From Lotus japonicus (lineage: Eukaryota > Streptophyta > Magnoliopsida > Fabales > Fabaceae): a stretch of DNA of 64,000 nucleotides. Of this stretch, positions 12,111 through 24,204 are shown piece by piece (the stretch's first letter is position 1; every line of letters begins with the position of its first letter). The stretch is taken from assembly GCF_012489685.1 (NCBI RefSeq), contig NC_080044.1:74696732-74760731 (forward strand). The letters run 5' to 3'. A program made the position numbers and the translations under genes. The notes under the pieces are model-generated. The model worked only from the letters and a program-made list of their open reading frames with translations, was not told the DNA's origin and searched no databases.

Positions 12111-15100
12111 CTATGGCAGCCATCCTGCCATGTAATTATTATTCATGCTCGGGCCTGCCGTCACCACTGACACTGGATCAGGCTGGTAACTGCACTTAAA
12201 CAAATCTCATTTTCAGAAACAATAATAGTAACTTAAATCTTAATATGGTTCATGGCTATGCTAATCAAATCAACTATAGGGCCCCACATTTGTATTGATT
12301 GTATATAATGTATGTTTGAAAATCCTACTACAAATAATCCTGATGTTATAATCAATTATGGGGAGAAATTGTTGTGAGTAGTTTCTGTTTGCGGGAATTG
12401 ATCATGAGTAAAGAGAAGCTTATGCCACTACTAATACTATATTTAATCCCATACTTTATCTACATTATTATAATGTGATACCTTGCAAAAGCGGTTACCT
12501 TAAATTTGTGCCAATTGAATAGGTCACTAATACCATCCAATCACCTTTGAGGCAATTGGTGAATCATTTGACAAATTTTCTAAGATATGCTTGGAAATCC
12601 AACTTATTTTGATTTTGAACTAGAACCGAACTACAACTACGTGTAAGTTTGGAAACATTTATACAATAGACTCTGAAACCATAATGAATTTTGGAAAAAA
12701 AGACTTCTAGGTTTCTTGACTGGAAAAATAGAAACATACCATGCTTCTACTACCTTGATAGAATCGATTTTGAATGAATTTAAAGCTGATCCAAACATGC
12801 TATTAGACTGTGAACCTAATCAATGGCATTGAGTGAAGAAAGAGTGCATACCCAATTTGTAAGGTCGGCTCACATTCTATTGGATGATAGAAGGCATCAC
12901 CATGAGTTTGAGCTGGATGGCGGCCATATCCCATGTCTTCAACACCGGGATTCAGTTGCAGTGAGTTTAGTTGGTACCCTTCCAGCTGCTAAATAACAAA
13001 CAGAGTCACTCATTCCCATCAATTTAAATTTCAATTAAGAAAGACAGGTCAATTGATCTCTATCTTCAATTTATTCAGATCATGAATGATTCTTGTAATT
13101 GCTGATTCAATTTTAGTGATGAGCAACACACTCTTTTTAGTTGAGATGTTTCTTACGTACCCTTTGTCTGAGAGACCTGTTAGCCTCGCTTAGCATGTGT
13201 TCCTACACAAGTAAACACATCAATGAGTAAATGTATGACTGATACATGATAAAAAACCAGAGTGAAGCCAAAATCACAATTTCTCGTAGTTTTTTTGACT
13301 GCTCATTATAATTTTGTAATTACCACATATTTTTGTTTTGGCATGTATCTAAACATACACTAAAACCAAGTACTACGGACCAAAAGAAGACAACAAATGG
13401 TTGCAAAGAAAATGATAACTGTTGTCATACCTTACGTTGAAGATCAGAGAGCTGATCCAGCATGAATTGGGTCTGTAAAAGAAACAACCTCAAAAAATAA
13501 AATACACTTAATCTTACAATTATATGCAGTCAACTTTCCTTTCCATTAGGAACTCAAATAATTAACAGTATTTTTACTTGGAGATTATATACGTGAGTCT
13601 TTACAACTCACTAACAAAAGAATAAAGGCAATTTGAAAGCATATAATTTTCATGGATGGTAAAATAGCAAAAATTGGAAATGAAATTGGGTACCCTTGTA
13701 GATCTTATTTGCTTCAAGGATGAATCTAGCTGCCTCTCAAGTGACTCCAGCTCTTTGCTGTTTAGAGGGCCTAGATCTTCCCCCATAAGGTTCCTAATTA
13801 AGAGGGTATTAAGTTAATACATCAGTGACTACTTATATCTATCAGGGTTGTCTCAATGATCCATGATAAAGTTTGGGTTACATAACCCATCATCCAATCG
13901 CATTTGAGATAGATGAGTTAGAAATAAACTAATAAATAAAATATAAAAATTCCAACTCACTTATCTACAATGTGATTGGATGATGGTTATATAACCCAAA
14001 CTTTATCATGGGTCATTTAGACAACCCCTATCTATCACCCACACACACATACATATAAATGAAAGGTATATCAAAAATTAATAGAGTACCTCTGGGAGCG
14101 TTGTAGGGCTTCATAACGTGCTTTCAGCTTCAAGTATTCCTGTTGGCTGCTTAACTCCTACAGTACTCATATACAGTTGCAAAATCAATATACTAACATA
14201 TATAATCAATGGAAGATATCAGATATATAAAGTCATATATCATGAGAAGAGTTTTTCCTAAAATCACAATGAGGTACAAAAGCCAAAGAGGATTGACTAA
14301 ATAAACCTGAATTTATAGAATTTATTTGAATCTCTTTGCCATTTTTTTTGTTAGAAATGAGGTCAGATAATTAATGTAGAGGGGATGATAGAAATTAAGC
14401 TAAAGTTTGAGCAAAGGGGCAAGGATCCAACCCAGAACAATAAGCACTCAAAGTCTCAATTTTCATGTGTTGCAATAAATAAGACTTATTTTAAAAGTTG
14501 TTTAGAGTACACCACATGTTCGGCTAGTGTAACGGTTACAAAAAAGCTGCAAACATAGTAAATTCGCGGCAATTTGATAGGGGACGAGCGCACGTTATAT
14601 TGGAACGGACTAGTGCAATGCTTCAGAAAACGCGCATTATGGATGACAGTTTACACCCTTAAAATATTTTTTTAACAAAAGTTGTACAGCAAAAATAAAA
14701 TACCTCTCAACTATCAAGTAGGACACCAATGACATGTTAGGAAAGTTAGTAGAGACTCACTAAATGGGAGAATTTTCCTTATAATATTTAATACTTCCTT
14801 TTTCTGATTCCAACATATGAGGGAATGTCAAACTTAATTAATTATGGTTAGTATGAATATATGTTTTTTATTTCTGACTCCAAAAATAGCAATGCCACCT
14901 TCCTTGTGTTTGTACTGAGTTACATTATGCAGCTTTGCTGCTGGATAACCTATTTCAGTGTAAGTTTTTAAAGTACTCAATGAGATGAGATTCCTGAATA
15001 AATACTTTGATTATTTTTATTCTTTATTAGCTGGCATGGTTGTAAATAATTATAAAAATAGAAATTACTTTTTGGTTTCAAAATATATAAAAATTTCATA

Positions 15101-17488
15101 AAACAATTTTTTAGATTTTTTTCAAAAATCCTTTCAAAGTTAAAATAATTTATCACGCAACCTAGTCTTTTTATGATCACGTGTACAATATATTAGCTAA
15201 AAATGAAAAAAAAAATCCCTTAAAAAAAATGAAAAAAAGAAAGAAAAAATCAACCATATTTTATTTTACTATGGTTCTTTCTATAAACCCCAATAAGCTG
15301 AACTAACTATACTTTATATCATATATGATTTAAAAATATATATATACTTTATATCATGATATTAGTGAAAATGCTAATGAAAATGTTCAAGGATGCATCC
15401 CAATCCATTATAACTTAAGGAAAAAAAATTAAATCAAAAGGTGATAAATCAAAGCAAGTTATGTAATTAAATATAGAGTACAAGGAACTATTCAGCATTA
15501 CCAAGGCTTCCCGTGTAGACACATTAGCTTCCGGCGCACCATAGTTACATTTCTGGTACCTTTCTAGCGTTTTCAGCATGCTGCAACACATTATCCAAAA
15601 AATTAACTAAGTAAAACTTCATTATACAAATATAAATAATTGCTTAAAATTAAAATAAAAGATATAAATAATTCATTTTCCCAAGCAATCAATTTAATCA
15701 ACCTAAGTTAGAATTAAACCCAAAAAAAACATAAACAGTGAGAAACAAGAAGTAAAAGTTCTTACTATATAACTCAAGCATATTTTAGGGCTATTATCAA
15801 ACAATTAAAGAACAGAATTTCATATTCCATAGAAATTATAAGTGCTACTTAAAGATTGCAAGCTACTCAAGTATTAATTATATCAATATTTATAATCTAC
15901 TGAAAAATGGTAAGAGATATTTTTTTTACCAGGATTATAAGAGGCTGCTTCCATTGATAAATGTGACATCAAAGAGAGCAAGAGGAAAAGGGTGTTCTTT
16001 GGATTTATAAGGGAATGGATCATTTATGTGGAGTGCTACATTGAACAAATTAACTCAAAGAACCTTTGGTACAATCAGATCTAAAAGGGTCAGAGTTGTT
16101 TCCAAAGGAGAATATGAAGAAAGCTTCAGAAGATACAAACTGGAAAAGTTTAAAATGCAATCAATAGATATCTGATAGATAGATAGATAGATGGGACTGA
16201 AGTGATTGAAAACCATGTATATAAACATGAAGGAGAAGAACAGATAGAGGTCAAATGTTATCCACTGGAGAAAAGACCATTTCTGATTTAACAAAATTGA
16301 AAACATCATAATACCAATGACATAGAAAATTAATGATAAAAAAGGAGAAAAATATAGAAATTATTTCAAAAAATAAAAAAGCTTAAAGTTGGAGAAGATG
16401 AAAGAAACCCTAGTTCTGGATATGCAGCTCATTTTTTTTGGAAGATGAAGAAGAAGAAGAGAGGGTTTATTTTGGAGTGAAGAAATGAGAGATGGGTTAG
16501 GTGTTGTGTAATTTGAATAGAGTACTGATTTTGATGATTTGTGAGCATGGAAGGCAAAAGCAAACTAGCTAGGTGGTAAAACTCCAAACTGGAAGAGATA
16601 ATTGATTATATGCTTGTTTCACCCAACACCAAATTACACGAAAAAGAAGTCTGAGCAGAGAGTCCAAAATCACTTTTGGGAAAGGCTTTTGAACCAGATC
16701 TGTTTCCAACGCTGGTGAAGCAATAAAATGGAAAGTTCAGAGGCTGGGTTGAAACCCAAAAGAGGGAAAGAAAGAGAAAGTTGAAGCCAATGCAGCAGAG
16801 ACTACAAAAATAAAAAATAAAATAGAGAGAATATATTATACATATATACAATACAATACAATACAATAAAACAGTGGTTATTTTCTGATTTCTTTTGAGA
16901 GTTTAAGGCGTTTCCAGATGCAGATCTAACAAGCATACGATCTCAGAAACACTCAACCTGCTAAAAACGCCGAGACATTCACAGAAACGGAAAAAACTCC
17001 AACAGTGAAAAAGAGAAAATCAACAACTTTTTTTTAAAAAAATTTCATTCAAAAATACTAACAATTCAGAACATAGCAAACTCCATAGCGTGTCTCAAAA
17101 CAGCAAAAATCAAATGAACTCAAAACTCAAAGATCTCTCAAAGATCGATAAAAATATTTAATATATACAATAATAAAAGTTTGGTTAACAAGAAAAAGAA
17201 AGGTTCTGCACCTCCTTTTTCTGTGCTTGTATGTTTATGTGCTTGCATTAATTTATTTTTTGGTGGTTGCATTTTGTTGAAAAACACACATATATATATA
17301 TACCTTGAACTGCTGCAAAACTCGTACAGTTTTCCTCTATTGGAGAAGATGATGAGAGCAACCTCCGCATCGCAAAGAACGGAAAGTTCATAAGCTTTCT
17401 TCAATAGTCCGTTCCTGCGTTTAGCGAAGGTCACTTGCCTGTTGATCTTGTTCTCAATTCTCTTCAGCTCCACTCTTCCTCTCCCCAT
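12111..17488 (-). CDS. SEP3: SEPALLATA3-type MADS-box transcription factor
   Basis: Eight coding exons join in frame to 242 residues: 17488-17304, 15580-15502, 14157-14090, 13793-13694, 13472-13431, 13202-13161, 12985-12852, 12189-12111. The MADS domain (1-60, [20 protein letters not shown]) is complete, followed by the I region and the K-domain coiled coil (about 88-172, with [19 protein letters not shown]). The C-terminus has the SEP I motif ([13 protein letters not shown]) and the SEP II motif ending NNYMAGWLP. The [10 protein letters not shown] stretch and C-terminus place it with SEP3/AGL9 rather than SEP1/2. Such proteins act in the nucleus as cofactors in floral organ identity tetramers. 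Intron 1 is 1.7 kb. Exon 7 has a TTAGCAG tandem acceptor that could add one Gln. No damage was seen. Confidence 0.95.
13845..14027. mobile_element. Long-TIR MITE in SEP3 intron 3
   Basis: Arms starting GGGTTGTCTCAATGA and ending TCATTTAGACAACCC form an imperfect inverted repeat of about 60 bp each (shared AAAGTTTGGGTTA and CATCATCCAATC). The flanks carry the 9-bp direct repeat TATCTATCA, with one extra C before the right copy. A 9-bp duplication and long arms suggest a Mutator-derived miniature element. It lies between exons 4 and 3 of the MADS-box gene. Confidence 0.75.
16174..16193. repeat. (GATA)n microsatellite
   Basis: Five consecutive GATA units in intron 1 of the SEP3-like gene. Confidence 0.8.
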
Positions 17489-17490
17489 CT

Positions 17491-17532
17491 CTCTCTTCTT
17501 CTTCTTCTTCTTCTCTTCTCTCTCTTTCTCAC
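17491..17532 (-). promoter_or_regulatory. GA-rich tract in the SEP3 leader
   Basis: A CT run on + (GAGA/GAAGAA on the gene strand) lies directly before the start codon, probably in the 5' UTR. Such GA tracts in plant MADS-box genes are bound by BPC/GAGA-binding factors (known for other members of the class); regulation here is inference. Confidence 0.4.
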
Positions 17533-19740
17533 CCTTCTCTCACAGTTAGTACTCAAATATCCAATCACAAAAAATACATATGTGAATATTTTTGTAACGT
17601 CGTATACATGTATATATGTGTGTAACTGTGTATTTATATAATTATATAGTTCTCAACCACAAATTATTATATTATTAAGATTCCGAGTGAGCAAAACCAT
17701 CTTTATCAAAGCCCTAATTGAATTGAAATGAAAACTCCAAAATCAAATTCTATATCTCTTTGTAATTGTTTAATTTCTCTCTCTACCTGTCATTTTCTCT
17801 CTGCTATCACCCTGTGCTGTGTTTAACACAATGCTAACTCAGTGACAATGACGCGCCCAGTGGAAATTAAAACCAATGTAATGGATTGTAAGTGGCCAAG
17901 GCGGTTTTGCTGCAACACGTAAAGTGGTGTTCCTCATCTTAAAGTTGTACTCTACCATTTTATTCTACTGTCATTTGATTTGAGCATGTGTTCGTGTTCA
18001 TTATCAATTTAATCGCTTACTTTCACTTTCTTAATTTAATCACTTACTTTAACCTTATCTAATTCTATAAATATTGTTTTCTATGAAATTTTGACTTTCC
18101 ATTTTTTACCCTCTTTTTTTTTTGCGGTAATTTGCCTTCATTGTTGGGTAAAGAGGTCAAAATGTTGGGAATTTCAACAAAAGAACAAATCGGCGAATCG
18201 GTCAAATCATTCAAGGAAGAGTTCATTGAAGAGGAACGGTGCACTCTCAGTGGTGAATGGTTGAGGAGGGAGATGCTCTGTTGTTGCTCTGTCGTCTAGT
18301 TCGTCCCAAAGGGGTTCTTGCAACAACACTCTCGTGCCTAAGTTAGAGGCTGAGTGAGCAAGATAGGCTTCTTGATAGAGAATGATAAGAGTGTGTGTAA
18401 CTTGTAGCATGTAAGGACTTGCCTTTTTATACGAGGGTGGACTTTATTAGCTTCGAGAGTGCAGTGAGTGTGTGGTACGACGTTGTTCCCTAGCTGTTGG
18501 ATCTCCTAACGATCATCTAGCTCAAGGCGACTAGGGTCATCTATCACCCAGTGTTCGCAGTCTCAACATCCGCGCCAATGCAAGGTGGAGGGGAGAAGGG
18601 ATGTTTAATGGGACTCGGGAAAACGACATAAACATCGTCTGTTTCGAACCAAAGCTTTGTCGTGATCAGAGCAAGGAGGTCAGAGGTGTTTAGAATGCAG
18701 AGGACATCAGGAGATGTGTCAAGATCAAAGGTCACCATTAAAATAGTGGCCCTCTAGCTTGGGCGCACAATGGGTTGCGCACCAGGAGGTACATGCGTTC
18801 GAAGAAGTATTATGATCTGAGATCATCGTCAGAATAGTAGTTATCTAGCTCTGGCCCAATGTGAAAAAGAATCAAATTTAGATTTATCTCATCCAACAAT
18901 TAGGCGAGTGAAAAAGAACCGATATAGGTAAAAAAAAAAAAAAAAAAGAGCCGACACAAGTTAAAAAAAAAAATAGAGCCGACACAATCATTAAATAAAT
19001 TCGTTATTTATCTCGGAAGTTTTGAGCTAATGTGTCAAAATCTTACTTATTCAATCTACGTTAAACTCGACGTGATAAATTCTAATTTCTCTTTTAGTAC
19101 ACTAAAATACGTGAAACTATTTGGCAAAGATAGTTCTTATAAAGAATATAAAAACTCTCATATCTAAGTTAGAAGTGGAGTTAGGTCTTCCAAATTTTAA
19201 TGTTAAAGTTATTTTGGAAAAAAAAAATCTTTTAATTCGTGAGTCAAATTTTATTAAAATCATTGATTATTATTAGTAATTTCTTTTAAAAAAATTACAT
19301 TCACTAGTTTAATAATGGTGTATTTAATAGTTCATGGTTAAATCATTGAAAATCACTTTCAGAAAAAAATCAGTGAAAATCTAGAATGAAAGAAGTATGG
19401 GAGAGACCTTAAAAAAGATGGGGTATAAAACCATGAAGGAAGAGAGAGGATGGTGAAAGTACTACGTGTCAAAAGAAAAAGTTCGGATTTACGGCTGAAC
19501 AATTTGGGGTGGGGGCAATCATATGACCTAACCGTAAGAAGTTGAACTCTGTACTAGTAGTTCGTATGCTGTTACTTCTGTTATTTACCAATTACCCCTC
19601 AGTCATTTTCTAGATTTTTAGGTATGTTTAGTTGCATAAATTTTGATATAATAATTATAATTATGTTTCATAAAACTTAAGTTTCCAGAATTAATTGGAA
19701 TAATATTGGTTTTTCAAAAATTTGTTAGTGTGTTTTTAGC
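17533..19740. other. SEP3 upstream region and unidentified repeat-like DNA
   Basis: The first few hundred bases hold the promoter side of the MADS-box gene. From about 18180 to 18880 the sequence is more GC-rich than its surroundings and resembles degraded transposon sequence, but no ends could be defined. Poly(A) runs occur at 18930-18972. Confidence 0.3.
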
Positions 19741-19830
19741 TTCTTTTTTTTAAGCCAAATTGAATAAAATGAAAGCATAGGGGCAAGGGGATGCCTCAAC
19801 CTAATATAAAGGGGATTATTCAAAAAATAA
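19741..19830 (-). mobile_element. LINE-like 3' end fragment
   Basis: A T run followed by AAGCCAAATTGAATAAAAT and GGGGATGCCTCAACC is closely similar to the 3' end of the LINE fragment at 54440 (AAGCCAAATTTATTGAAT, GGGGTACTTCAACCC). It is read as the tail of a minus-strand LINE. The inner boundary is not visible. Confidence 0.45.
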
Positions 19831-21122
19831 AAAATTCTATAGTTTATTTTTTCCCAACTTCCAATGTGTTGGATTTTCGAATTTGATAGTGTGTACTGAG
19901 ATTTAAAACCCGGTAGCCTATCTACCAAATTTTTGAAAGCCCCTTAGTTTATTTTTTCCCATCTTCCAATATACTGGATTTTCGGAAACCCGATAGTGGA
20001 TTTTCGATAACTATTCTATCTAGTTTTTTAAAATCTTAAGTGTAACAATGTTTTCATTTGAAGCTTTATGTCTGCGTCGGGGGCCGACACTAAGTTTTGA
20101 CCATAAAGAAGTCTTTCTTGTAGTGTTACCTCTTAAAAACTTTTAGTAAGTCAAACCTATTTATGCAATGTCTAATGGGGTTTTGCTTTCCCGAACCCTT
20201 GTCAAGCCTATTTGTGCTTCCCTTCCCATGCTTAATTAGACCTAGAGAAAGTTAAGAAATTATAAATGCTTTTGGAAATACAGCTTCCTTTCAATTTGAT
20301 GGAGCAGGAATATGCTAACGAGTTTGTGAGTACATACTACTAATTAATTAGATTTAGTTATATCTCTCATTTTACTTATCTAACTTATTTATATTGGATT
20401 GAAGTAAATCTTATACTTCAATTCTATTCAATAAATATTTGCTTATAAAAAAAACACTAACACGTACGTGGATCAATTTTTGAAACTATGGAATATCAGA
20501 ATGAACTATTGAATAATTTTTCTCTCTAATATTGTAAGAGCATACTTTTTGTCAAAATTACATTTGTGTGTGGTTGACAGTTATTTTTACTTTCCCAAAA
20601 TCACTACCCATTAAAGAAAGGCTATATCTAAGGCTGTGTGAAGTGTGATTGAATGATTTTGGGTTGGATTGTGCTTTAAGTTTCACAGTTGATAGTGTGA
20701 CTAAAATTATATGATTACTTATTATGAGCTCTATTCATTGAAGTCTCTAAAACTATAGCTAGGAACCTATTGAGGTGACTTGAAAAAGACTTGGGTTTCC
20801 CACTTGAAAGTTGTATTTACATTACTTTAAAAAACATTTGCTTTATAAACTGGTTTTAAAACTTAATTTCATTTTGAAAAATGGTTTTAGAATTGAATTT
20901 GCTTTAAAACCAGTTTTAAACAGAAAATACTATTATCTTGCGTGTTTACCATGGTTTGGTTTCCCATTACATTTTGCTATATAGAGAAACTCGTAATGGC
21001 TGAAAATGACAAAATTTTGCCTTTTCTTCAATTGTAGTTTCAGAATGGTCATCTAAATTCTAAAACATTCAATTTTCAGACTGTATGAAAATTTTATTAT
21101 GGAGTACTATAATACACATATA
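19831..21122. other. Intergenic DNA with a short dispersed direct repeat
   Basis: Two related segments of about 55 bp (near 19840-19895 and 19945-20005), both with AGTTTATTTTTTCCCA, ACTTCCAAT/ATCTTCCAAT and GGATTTTCG, suggest a local duplication. Otherwise featureless. Confidence 0.35.
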
Positions 21123-21273
21123 TACACCCTCCGGTCACTAGTATAAGTAAATACAAGTTTTTAAAATTCATTTAATAAATGATGTATCTAGTCTATAATA
21201 ATGACTAGATACATCATTTTTTCAATAAATCTAAAATACTGATTTTTGCTTATAATAGTGATCGGAGGGTGTA
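21123..21273. mobile_element. Stowaway-like MITE, 151 bp, copy 2
   Basis: Starts TACACCCTCCGGTCACTAG and ends TAGTGATCGGAGGGTGTA, with the same central ATGTATCTAGTC palindrome and the same 151-bp length as copies 1 and 3. Confidence 0.88.
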
Positions 21274-22057
21274 CAATATTTCGGAAAATTTTATCTAATT
21301 CATACACTATTAATGGCCCTTAAAAACCGCCGCCTAATGTGTGTTTCAGATGCATATATATGTCTGAAAATTTTACATGTTGATTATTTTATAACAAGAA
21401 ACTAATAATTCAATGGAATTCGCATGAATTTTAACTAATGAAAAAAAAAAGAAAATATTTAAAAAGTATTAAAATAAGTGTTATTATCATTTTTTATAGC
21501 ATTATGCTATAATAATTAAAAGCTTAATTTTAACCATGCCTATGAAGGGACATTTACCGAAAACCAACCTCGTTCATGGAACTAATTTAGAAGAATTCTT
21601 AAAGCGGTTTGAGATCGTGTTGTGCTTCATATGAGGAGAGAAAAATCGTACCCCTATCAACCTGACATGTTATATTACCTTTCTTGCCAAATCACCCTCT
21701 TCTAGGATTCTAGTTCTTGATACCAAATTTTATGGAAAATTTTGGGAACCAACATCATGCTGCAATTCATGATGTGCCAAATTGGTGCTTTGTCAAAAGC
21801 TTACAAGTATATATGCCGTGTTTGTATACCGAAATTAACAGATTAAACAACAACTATTTTACCTGAACTAATCAAATTATTTTTAGCCATTTTTTCTTTA
21901 TGGCATTGGTACTCATTCCCTTTAGGTTAATATGTCATAACAAGTTAACATCCAATGAAGAACCAATATAATTACATCATTTAATATATAAGTACAGCCG
22001 AATATTTCGATGCTAATATACATAGAGAGAGGGGAAGAAAAAATTTAATGGTTTTAG
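21274..22057. other. Intergenic DNA
   Basis: Nothing recognised. A short stretch at 21540-21620 is less AT-rich but has no clear protein match. Confidence 0.35.
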
Positions 22058-23416
22058 TGATAAGTGCCAAATTTACTCAATTTTTCATGTTGGTTTTAAC
22101 AATTATTCATTCAAAATTCGAGCATATCTCTCAAATTTTCCCTCAATAGGTTAGAATATTATATCTTTAGTTTTTATATAGATAATATAGTAAATATCAT
22201 TGTGATAAGCATTAAATCTTTTGTTTTTGTGTTTGTAGTAGAAAGATTAAAAGGATCAAAGCAAAGGTAGTTCTGGCTTAAGCTAAAGAAGAGCAAAAGA
22301 AGAGACAGTGAAGTTGGCAATATTGTTTGAGGAAGTTTGGCTTAAGCCAAATCATGGATGGCTTAAGCCCAGAACTTCATGAAATCGAGTTACAAAAGCT
22401 ATGTCTAATGATTGAGATTTTGGCTTAAGCCATATTTGTTTGTGCTTAAGCCAAAAATAGTTACCTAGCTTTGAAGAAACCTTTTAGCTTAAGCCAGAAG
22501 TGGTTGGGCTTAAGCCTAAAAGTTGCAGAATCTTATTATTATAAAGGCCACGTTCAGATCTGTTTTAGAAAGAGGAGAGACCCATTCAGAAAATCAGAGA
22601 TAATCACTTGGGAAAAGAGGGGAACTTGAGGAAAGGAAGAAAGGAAGGAAGATAGAGGGCTCTTGTACCTTCCGTCGAGCTGGGGACACGCCGACGACGG
22701 CACGAGTCATCTTTTTCTTCTCCTTTTCTTCTTGTAAGCTTTAAAGCTTACATGGAAATGGATAGCTAAACCTCTTTGGGTTGGAATTGGATGTAATCTT
22801 TTAACTTCTATATATTCATCTTGATTTTCATGTATTAATTCATGTTCTTTGTGATGATTTCAATGGGTTATCTTGGTCTTAATGTTAGTTTTAGATTGAT
22901 CAACTAGAACTTGATCTTGGATTTGATAGCTTAAGTGGGAACTTTGTTCTTGAATCTGAAATAGATAATCTCATCTATTGAATATAAGATCTAGGAATAG
23001 GGTTAGTTCAATAGTCAATTAACACCTTAGTTTAATGCTACTTGCTTTCTTAATTATTCAAGGAATTGATGATTAGTTAGTGAGTTGATGATCTTTTTCA
23101 TTAGGGAGCTATGAAGAAGTCAAGACACGGTGTGATGAAATCAAACATAGAGCATGGTTTATATGTGAGATCATAGAATACTTATAGGTTAACTGGTGAA
23201 CTCTAATTCCAACCGTTTTCTCAACTTGTTTACACCCGTTTTATTACTTCTTTCCTTTAATTTTGTAACGTTTGACAAAACAATCAACCCACCTTTGATG
23301 AACTCATTGCTTAGGTAATTTCACTAAAGAACGACATTTGTATTAGAACTCTTTACTATACTACAATTGAATCTTGAAAGGAATTTGAAAGTAGTTGTGG
23401 TAGAAACCTTTCAACA
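22058..23416. mobile_element. Probable solo LTR (1.36 kb)
   Basis: Starts TGATAAGTGCC and ends TTTCAACA, flanked by TTTAG (22053-22057) and GTTAG (23417-23421), a 5-bp duplication with one mismatch. The interior has at least six spaced copies of the palindrome GGCTTAAGCC between 22270 and 22520 and no coding frame, as expected of an LTR. No internal domain is next to it. The ends are chosen by eye and are less certain than for the LTR at 24205. Confidence 0.5.
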
Positions 23417-23421
23417 GTTAG

Positions 23422-24199
23422 CTGTGGTACCTTAAGTCATATCAATGTATGATACCTAAAATGATGTGTATCAATAAATATACATGTTATGATTGAGTCA
23501 TACATGCTATAAATGATGTGTACCAATAAGAAACATATTCTAAATTTTAAATGTTAATATTATTATCATTATTTGCAAAGTAATCCTCTAGACAATTCCC
23601 AACTCTTCTTCTCCCTTCCATTGCCAAAAAATTGTTTCAAAACAGAGGTGTCGGACACTATTGTTTTCATCGTTCGCTGGTCATGATCTCCGGATGTCGC
23701 CCTCTCTATCATCAATAAACCTTGACGGCTAAAACCTTATTTCACATGACAATAATCTACTAAATCACTTAATGCGGGTATTATACCCAAAATAATTCTT
23801 GGGTGCCACAGAATTCACCTAACTTAATTACTCTTTGACTACTCTAGTCATTTAATCATTTTTATAAAATATGATTTAAAAAAATTTAACTGTTGAATTG
23901 AAAGTTGTAATTAGGTATATTAAATATATAAATTTCACATCATTTATGTTGAAGTTGATCATAATGGTGGAATAAGTCTCTAAACGCTTAGTATGATAAA
24001 TGAAGAGAGAAGTTAATAAAGGTTTGAAGAAGTCTCACATTGTCTGAAATGTGAAGAAAAATGAAGACCAAAGTTATATATTAACTCAAGTTCTTTGTTT
24101 AAATTAAAATGTATTAGTATTTGTGTTTCTTCTTTTCTCTTATACTCTTATTTTATAGTATAGTGAGATGTAGTTCAAATGTTTGTTTTGGATGATGTG
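23422..24199. other. Intergenic DNA
   Basis: Contains a degenerate direct repeat (ATGATGTGTATCAATAA near 23462 and ATGATGTGTACCAATAA near 23512). A TRIM/copia-LTR-like motif, AGAAGTCTCACATTG, occurs near 24028. No gene. Confidence 0.35.
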
Positions 24200-24204
24200 G
24201 ATAT

